Assembly (NCBI GenBank): GCA_026388695.1
Contig: JAPLJH010000047.1
Coordinates: forward strand, 1 to 38,657
From: Deltaproteobacteria bacterium
GTDB lineage: Bacteria > Desulfobacterota > Desulfobulbia > Desulfobulbales > Desulfurivibrionaceae
Reading direction: 5' to 3'
DNA length: 38,657 nucleotides
A program made the translations under genes and the position numbers. The notes under the pieces are model-generated. The model worked only from the letters and a program-made list of their open reading frames with translations, was not told the origin of the DNA and did not search any database. Below, in pieces: positions 34,408 to 38,657 of the stretch. Numbering within the stretch: position 1 is the stretch's first letter; every line of letters begins with the position of its first letter.

Positions 34408-35232
34408 ATGCAGGAAAACACGAAAAATTGGAAGGACTGTAGCTGGGCCGCTGGTGTTAGAAAAATAAAAAACTACATCCCCCTTGTTCCGGGAAGCGAG
34501 ATTGAGACACCAACTACTCAGCAACGCGCTTTTCGCATCTCCTGCGCCATTGGCTGGACGGTAGCAGCCTTCCTCATAACCATCATCTTCAATATAATAT
34601 TTTTCATTTTCGTGGAGTTCAGGCTCACGTTCTGGATCTCGTCTTGGCTGCGGGTGCCGCTCTGGAGCGTCTCCGAGTATGGATGCTTGATGGTGGGTTT
34701 GCTCTACATCGCGGGAAAAGAATTCACGGGGCCGTTAGTTCTGCTCTTTGCTACAAGACGCGCTCGCTGGCTGCACCGCTCGATGATTTGGGTTCTGGCG
34801 GGCACAGCGACATGGGACATGATTTCTGCTCCGCTGGCGCTAGTTAGAAGCGACCTAATAGCAAAGAAGTACTTCTTCTACGATTTTGCGTCTGCGGGCG
34901 CTTGGAAGCTCTCCGCTTCGTTACTCCTTGGAGCAGTATGCCAGTTTGCTGCCATCGCATTGCATCTGTTTTTAGAACGGAGACGTGGCCTTAGAAAATC
35001 TGGTCGAATATCCATGGAGAAAATCATTATTCCAATAATAATTGGTTTTTCTGTTTATTACGGATATCAGAAATATTTTTCGAACCACCTCGAGGAGCTG
35101 TACGGCGAATGGCATGCCGATCTTGGTGCCAAAGCAACAGGCAAGCCCGTAGCCAAACCAATCGCAAAAACCACCACCCCCGATGGTTTGTCTCCTGTAT
35201 CGCCATTGCCGGGCTGGAAAATGCAGGAGTAG
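34408..35232 (+). CDS. Membrane protein of unknown function, atypical composition
   Basis: A 274-residue protein of no recognised family. It has several hydrophobic segments: about 47-70 (SCAIGWTVAAFLITIIFNII), 85-110, 125-145, 165-190 and 200-220, so four or five helices are likely. The C-terminus is a Lys/Pro/Ala-rich tail (KPVAKPIAKTTTPDG) that may be soluble. Base composition is lower in GC than its neighbours, with codons such as TTA and ATA that are rare around it, so it may be a recent arrival. It lies between the kamA terminator and the ATP-grasp genes, 83 bases before the latter. A link to the pathway cannot be shown. Confidence 0.6.
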   Translation: MQENTKNWKDCSWAAGVRKIKNYIPLVPGSEIETPTTQQRAFRISCAIGWTVAAFLITIIFNIIFFIFVEFRLTFWISSWLRVPLWSVSEYGCLMVGLLYIAGKEFTGPLVLLFATRRARWLHRSMIWVLAGTATWDMISAPLALVRSDLIAKKYFFYDFASAGAWKLSASLLLGAVCQFAAIALHLFLERRRGLRKSGRISMEKIIIPIIIGFSVYYGYQKYFSNHLEELYGEWHADLGAKATGKPVAKPIAKTTTPDGLSPVSPLPGWKMQE

Positions 35233-35315
35233 GTCACGCTTCTTGATGCCCACAAACTCGACTTAAGCCGTTAACGCTTGATTTAGAAAATGAAATTACA
35301 GACAAGGAAACCACC

Positions 35316-36299
35316 ATGTTGATCGGAATAACCTACGACCTACGGAGCGATTATCTGGCCGCGGGCTACGGGGAAGAAGAAACCGCCGAGTTCGACCGGG
35401 AATCGACCATCGCGGCCATTGACAATGCCCTGCGGGGCATGGGCCACGAAACCGTGCCCATCGGCAACTTCATGGGCCTCATGCCCCGGTTGCTTGCCGG
35501 CGAACGCTGGGATCTGGTCTTTAATATTTGTGAAGGATTATATGGCTTTGGCCGGGAAGCCCTGGTCCCAGCCCTGCTGGAAGCACACCGGATTCCCTAT
35601 GTCTTTTCCGATCCCCTGGTTCTGGGGCTGACCCTGCACAAGGGGATGAGCAAGCACGTGGTCCGGGATCTGGGCATCCCCACTCCCGCCTTTGTCGTGG
35701 TGAAAAGCGCGGCGGATGTGGCCGAGGTGGCGCTGCCGTATCCGGTTTTTGCCAAACCCGTGGCCGAGGGCACCGGCAAGGGTGTGACCCCGGCCTCAAA
35801 GATCAGCACTGCCGAAGAGTTACACGTGGTCTGCGCCGATCTTTTGCAAACCTTCCACCAGCCGGTGCTGGTGGAGGCCTATCTGCCGGGCCGGGAGTTC
35901 ACCGTGGGCATCGTGGGCAACGGCCCGGCAGCCCGCAGCATCGGTATCATGGAGGTGGTGCTTTTGCCCAACTCCGAACCGGAGGTCTATTCATACCACA
36001 ACAAGGAATTCTGCGAAGAGCTGGTGGAATACCGCAAGGTGGACGATGCCGAGGCCCGGCAGGCGGAAGCAACCGCCCTGGATGCCTGGCATGCCCTGGA
36101 CTGCCGCGACGGCGGTCGGGTGGACCTGCGTTCCGACGCCAACGGCATCCCAAATTTCATCGAGGTCAACCCCCTGGCCGGTCTGCATCCCGAGCATTCC
36201 GACCTCTGCATCATCGCCACCAAGTACGGCATCTCCTACCAGGAGCTGCTCAACGAGATCGTGGCCGCCGCCATTACCCGGCTCGGGCTTGAGGTATGA
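35316..36299 (+). CDS. D-Ala-D-Ala ligase-like ATP-grasp enzyme (first of two)
   Basis: ATP-grasp ligase of 327 residues. The N-terminal domain starts MLIGITYDLRSDYLAAGYG and has FNICEGLYGFGREALVPALL, which fills the place of the EGxxGEDG motif of Ddl. The ATP-binding part has PVFAKPVAEGTGKGV (P-loop-like lysines) and VEAYLPGREFTVGIVG, and the magnesium site FIEVNPLAGLHPEHSD. It would activate a carboxylate by ATP and join it to an amine. It differs from true Ddl in these loops, so cell-wall synthesis is unlikely. Its stop overlaps the second ATP-grasp gene (ATGA). AAGGAAA precedes the ATG. Confidence 0.85.
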   Translation: MLIGITYDLRSDYLAAGYGEEETAEFDRESTIAAIDNALRGMGHETVPIGNFMGLMPRLLAGERWDLVFNICEGLYGFGREALVPALLEAHRIPYVFSDPLVLGLTLHKGMSKHVVRDLGIPTPAFVVVKSAADVAEVALPYPVFAKPVAEGTGKGVTPASKISTAEELHVVCADLLQTFHQPVLVEAYLPGREFTVGIVGNGPAARSIGIMEVVLLPNSEPEVYSYHNKEFCEELVEYRKVDDAEARQAEATALDAWHALDCRDGGRVDLRSDANGIPNFIEVNPLAGLHPEHSDLCIIATKYGISYQELLNEIVAAAITRLGLEV

Positions 36300-37297
36300 G
36301 GCTGCTGAAGGTCGGCATCATCCACAACGAGCCGATACCAAAGGGCGAACCGAACTGGGAATCATCCGCCGATGTCCTAGCCCAGGTAGAGGCCATCGAG
36401 GCCGCGCTCACCGAGCTGGGCCAGCCCCATGTCCGCATCCCCTTCAGCCGCGATCTGGGCCGCTTTGTCAACCAGATACAGGCAGCAGGGGTCGGGATCG
36501 CCTTCAACCTCTGCGAGTCGGTGGACGAAGATCCGCTCCTCATCGGCCATCCGGCCGCAGTGCTTGAGCTGCTTGGCATTCCCTTCACCGGCTCCTCGGC
36601 CATGGCCCTGCTGCTCTCCACGGACAAGCTCACGGTGAAAAGGCTGCTCGCCGCCTCTGGTCTGCGCACCCCGGCATTTTTCCTCTACGAAGGCGGCGAG
36701 GTGCTGCGGCCTGCCGGACTCAACTTCCCGGTGATCCTCAAGCCCCGCTTCCAGGACGCCAGTATCGGCATTGAACAGGAATCGGTGGTGGAAGAGAGCA
36801 CCGATCTGCTGCCCCGGCTGGAAGAGCTCTACGCCCGATACGGCGCTATCCTGGTGGAGGAGTATGTTGTGGGCCGGGAGTTCAATGTCTCCGTTTTCGG
36901 CTATCCCCACCCCCGGGTCATGCCCCTGGCGGAGATCGATTTCTCCGAATTTCCCGCCGACCTGCACCGGATCGTGAGCTACAAGGCCAAATGGGACGAG
37001 GAATCGTTTGAGTACCAGCATACCCAGCGGATTTTTCCGGACAACCTGCCAGAATCCTTACAACTGACCATGCGCCGCATGGCCCAGGACTGCTTTCAGC
37101 TCTTTGCCCTGCGCGATTACGCCAGGGTTGATCTGCGCCTTGATCAGCAAGGCCGCCTTTCCATCCTTGAAATCAACGCCAACCCCTGCCTGAGCCCGGA
37201 CGCCGGTTTTCCCGCAGCCGTGGCCGAAAGCACGATGAGCTACACGGAGATGGTCGGGGAATTTATCCGCCTGGTGTCTCTGCGGGTCGCCGTATGA
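36296..37297 (+). CDS. D-Ala-D-Ala ligase-like ATP-grasp enzyme (second of two)
   Basis: ATP-grasp ligase of 333 residues, related to the first. It has FNLCESVDEDPLLIGHPAAV in the N-terminal lobe, PVILKPRFQDASIGIEQES in the ATP site, EEYVVGREFNVSVFGYP and the magnesium site ILEINANPCLSPDAG. The start overlaps the previous stop and its own stop overlaps the next gene, so the three are probably made together. Two ligases in tandem suggest that two amide or ester bonds are made in turn, or that they form one hetero-complex. The substrates are unknown; beta-lysine from KamA is one candidate. Confidence 0.85.
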   Translation: MRLLKVGIIHNEPIPKGEPNWESSADVLAQVEAIEAALTELGQPHVRIPFSRDLGRFVNQIQAAGVGIAFNLCESVDEDPLLIGHPAAVLELLGIPFTGSSAMALLLSTDKLTVKRLLAASGLRTPAFFLYEGGEVLRPAGLNFPVILKPRFQDASIGIEQESVVEESTDLLPRLEELYARYGAILVEEYVVGREFNVSVFGYPHPRVMPLAEIDFSEFPADLHRIVSYKAKWDEESFEYQHTQRIFPDNLPESLQLTMRRMAQDCFQLFALRDYARVDLRLDQQGRLSILEINANPCLSPDAGFPAAVAESTMSYTEMVGEFIRLVSLRVAV

Positions 37298-37767
37298 TCA
37301 CCATCCGACCCCTTGCCGCAGAAGACCGCAGCCAGCTGCTGGAATTGGTGCGTCTCCAGGATAATTTCAATGCCCAAGAGGTGGAAGTGGCCATTGAGGT
37401 CATCGACGACACCCTGGACCCGGCCAAGAACGATTATTCCGTCCTTATCGCAGTGCGCGAAGACCAGGGGGTGGTGGGTTTTATCTGCTACGGCGAGATC
37501 CCCATGACCGACCGCCGCTTCGACCTGTACTGGGTAGCGGTGGACCCAGCCTTGGGCAGGCAGGGGGTGGGTCGGCTGCTGCTGGCCCGGATGGAGGCGG
37601 AGCTACGCGCCCAAGGCCCGGCCAAGGTTTACGTAGACACCTCCTCCACGCCGGGCTATGATCGGGCTCGCAGCTTTTATGAGAAAAACGGCTACCAGGT
37701 GGCCTGCGTTCTCCATGATTTTTACCGAGACGGCGACGACAAGGTCATCTACCTCAAGGAGTTGTGA
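37294..37767 (+). CDS. GNAT-family N-acetyltransferase
   Basis: Acetyltransferase of 157 residues with one GNAT domain: MITIRPLAAEDRSQLLELV at the start, LYWVAVDPALGRQGVGRLLL forming the acetyl-CoA loop (RQGVGR, the Q/RxxGxG/A motif), and ARSFYEKNGYQVACVLHDFY near the end. The start overlaps the stop of the second ATP-grasp gene. It would acetylate an amine of a small molecule, or of a product of the two ligases. It is not a clear match to AblB (beta-lysine acetyltransferase), though the KamA neighbour makes that function worth testing. It is followed two bases later by another GNAT-like gene. Confidence 0.87.
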   Translation: MITIRPLAAEDRSQLLELVRLQDNFNAQEVEVAIEVIDDTLDPAKNDYSVLIAVREDQGVVGFICYGEIPMTDRRFDLYWVAVDPALGRQGVGRLLLARMEAELRAQGPAKVYVDTSSTPGYDRARSFYEKNGYQVACVLHDFYRDGDDKVIYLKEL

Positions 37768-37769
37768 CC

Positions 37770-38657
37770 ATGTTCAGAATCCGCCGGATCTACGACGACA
37801 CCTTGGCCATCGACCGGGAAACCATCGATCAGGTGCAACAGATCCTGCGCAGCCAGTTCTCGGCGATATCGGAAAACGAGATCAATAGCCTGGCCCAAAA
37901 GCTCTCCAACCCCTTAAAATATCGCTTCCGCACCATCCTCTTCGTTGCCGACGATATGAAGCCCCGGGTCAAGGGCTTTGCCCTGCTCAATCATGCCCCG
38001 GATCTTTCCTTCTGCTTTCTCGACTTCATCTCGGTGGACCCGAAGGCTGCGGCCAGCGGAGTCGGCGGTGCCTTGTACGCCCGGGTTCGGGAGGAGGCCC
38101 GCTCTCTGGGCAATGCCGGAATCTTCATGGAGTGCCTGCCCGATGAGGTGAAGATCTGCCGCGACCCAGCCACGGTCAAACAAAGCCGGGCCCGGCTGAG
38201 GTTCTACGAGCGCTACGGAGCCTTGCCCATCATCAACACCGCCTACGAAACACCGCTCAAGCCCGAGTACGATTGCCCGCCCTATCTGGTCTACGACGAT
38301 CTCGGCACCGGCAAGCCCCTTGCCAGGGAGAGGGTCCGCGAGGTGGTCCGCGCCATCCTCATCCGCAAGTACGGCAAGGATTGCCCCGCAGGCTATATTG
38401 ATATGGTGGTGGAATCCTTCCGCGACGATCCGGTCCTGCGCCGTCCGCCCCGCTATATCAAGACCGAGCCGATCAAGGTGCATCCGGTCAAATCCCTGGA
38501 AAAATTGATCGCCCTCATCGTCAACGAAAAGCACGATATCCATCATATCCGGGAACGGGGCTACGTGGAGGCGCCGGTGCGCATTGCCTCCATCCTCAAG
38601 GGGATCGAGCCCACCGGCCTGTTCGAGCGGCTGCCGACCCGTCATTTTTCCGAGCGG
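37770..38657 (+). CDS. GNAT acetyltransferase fused to a histone-deacetylase-like domain (partial)
   Basis: The frame from the ATG at 37770 is open to the window edge (296 codons seen). Residues about 50-200 look like a divergent GNAT domain (FCFLDFISVDPKAAASGVGG, LYARVREEA, RFYERYGALP). After a basic linker, the last 40 residues (HHIRERGYVEAPVRIASIL, then GIEPTGLFERL) resemble the N-terminal part of HDAC/acetylpolyamine amidohydrolase proteins, so a GNAT-HDAC fusion is likely. The catalytic deacetylase residues lie beyond the window. Start is two bases after the previous stop, so it belongs to the same operon. The pairing of acetyltransferase and deacetylase points to reversible acetylation or protection during synthesis. 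The HDAC part is inferred from little sequence. Confidence 0.7.
   Translation, partial: MFRIRRIYDDTLAIDRETIDQVQQILRSQFSAISENEINSLAQKLSNPLKYRFRTILFVADDMKPRVKGFALLNHAPDLSFCFLDFISVDPKAAASGVGGALYARVREEARSLGNAGIFMECLPDEVKICRDPATVKQSRARLRFYERYGALPIINTAYETPLKPEYDCPPYLVYDDLGTGKPLARERVREVVRAILIRKYGKDCPAGYIDMVVESFRDDPVLRRPPRYIKTEPIKVHPVKSLEKLIALIVNEKHDIHHIRERGYVEAPVRIASILKGIEPTGLFERLPTRHFSER

Noticed and set aside
1..38657. tRNA, rRNA, CRISPR, prophage or origin features
   Set aside because: None was recognised on reading both strands; a covariance-model scan could still find a small RNA.

Overview
The window looks like a Desulfobacterota chromosome (sulfur or sulfate metaboliser, most like the Desulfobulbales). 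This is inferred from gene content, not from a marker gene: a periplasmic NrfHA ammonia-forming nitrite reductase, a small siroheme protein like the P590 assimilatory-type sulfite reductase of Desulfovibrio, FNR/HcpR-like palindromes, a YedF/cysteine desulfurase pair, and a KamA/ATP-grasp/GNAT-HDAC cluster. No rRNA, tRNA, CRISPR array or insertion sequence was seen.

Layout. 1-2739: a partial gene end, a degenerate PilZ protein, YedF, a class V cysteine desulfurase-like enzyme and a rhodanese lipoprotein. 2768-7862: a nitrate/nitrite-sensing (NIT) chemoreceptor, a decayed ferredoxin-like gene, the nrfHA operon behind a palindromic operator and a foldable leader RNA, and an orphan NosL. 8011-15603: BON lipoprotein, class II ilvC with divergent ilvY, a DUF1566 protein, a frameshifted HExxH protein, acnB and a PH-like membrane protein. 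15605-20989: ftsH, a Cys-rich MerR regulator with a small membrane protein, a YkgJ Fe-S cluster protein, a DUF559 nuclease cassette bounded by 42-bp inverted repeats, rdgB, and the siroheme protein. 20998-22308: an SpmA-SpmB fusion.

22571-32856 is a signalling island: two TonB-dependent receptor/YfiR pairs, then a CHASE8-HAMP hybrid histidine kinase overlapping the second yfiR, then a soluble PAS-GAF-PAS hybrid kinase. YfiR proteins are known periplasmic repressors of CHASE8-type receptors (YfiN), so this suggests an outer-membrane-receptor to YfiR to kinase relay with a histidine-kinase output in place of a diguanylate cyclase.

33100-38657 is a biosynthetic-looking cluster: a lysine 2,3-aminomutase-type radical SAM enzyme with its own promoter, palindrome and terminator, a membrane protein of different composition, then a tightly overlapping operon of two D-Ala-D-Ala ligase-like ATP-grasp enzymes, a GNAT acetyltransferase and a GNAT protein that appears to run into a histone-deacetylase-like domain cut by the window edge.

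Three TTGAC-N4-GTCAA palindromes (before the NIT chemoreceptor, nrfHA and the siroheme protein) tie separate loci into one likely nitrite/NO-responsive regulon.
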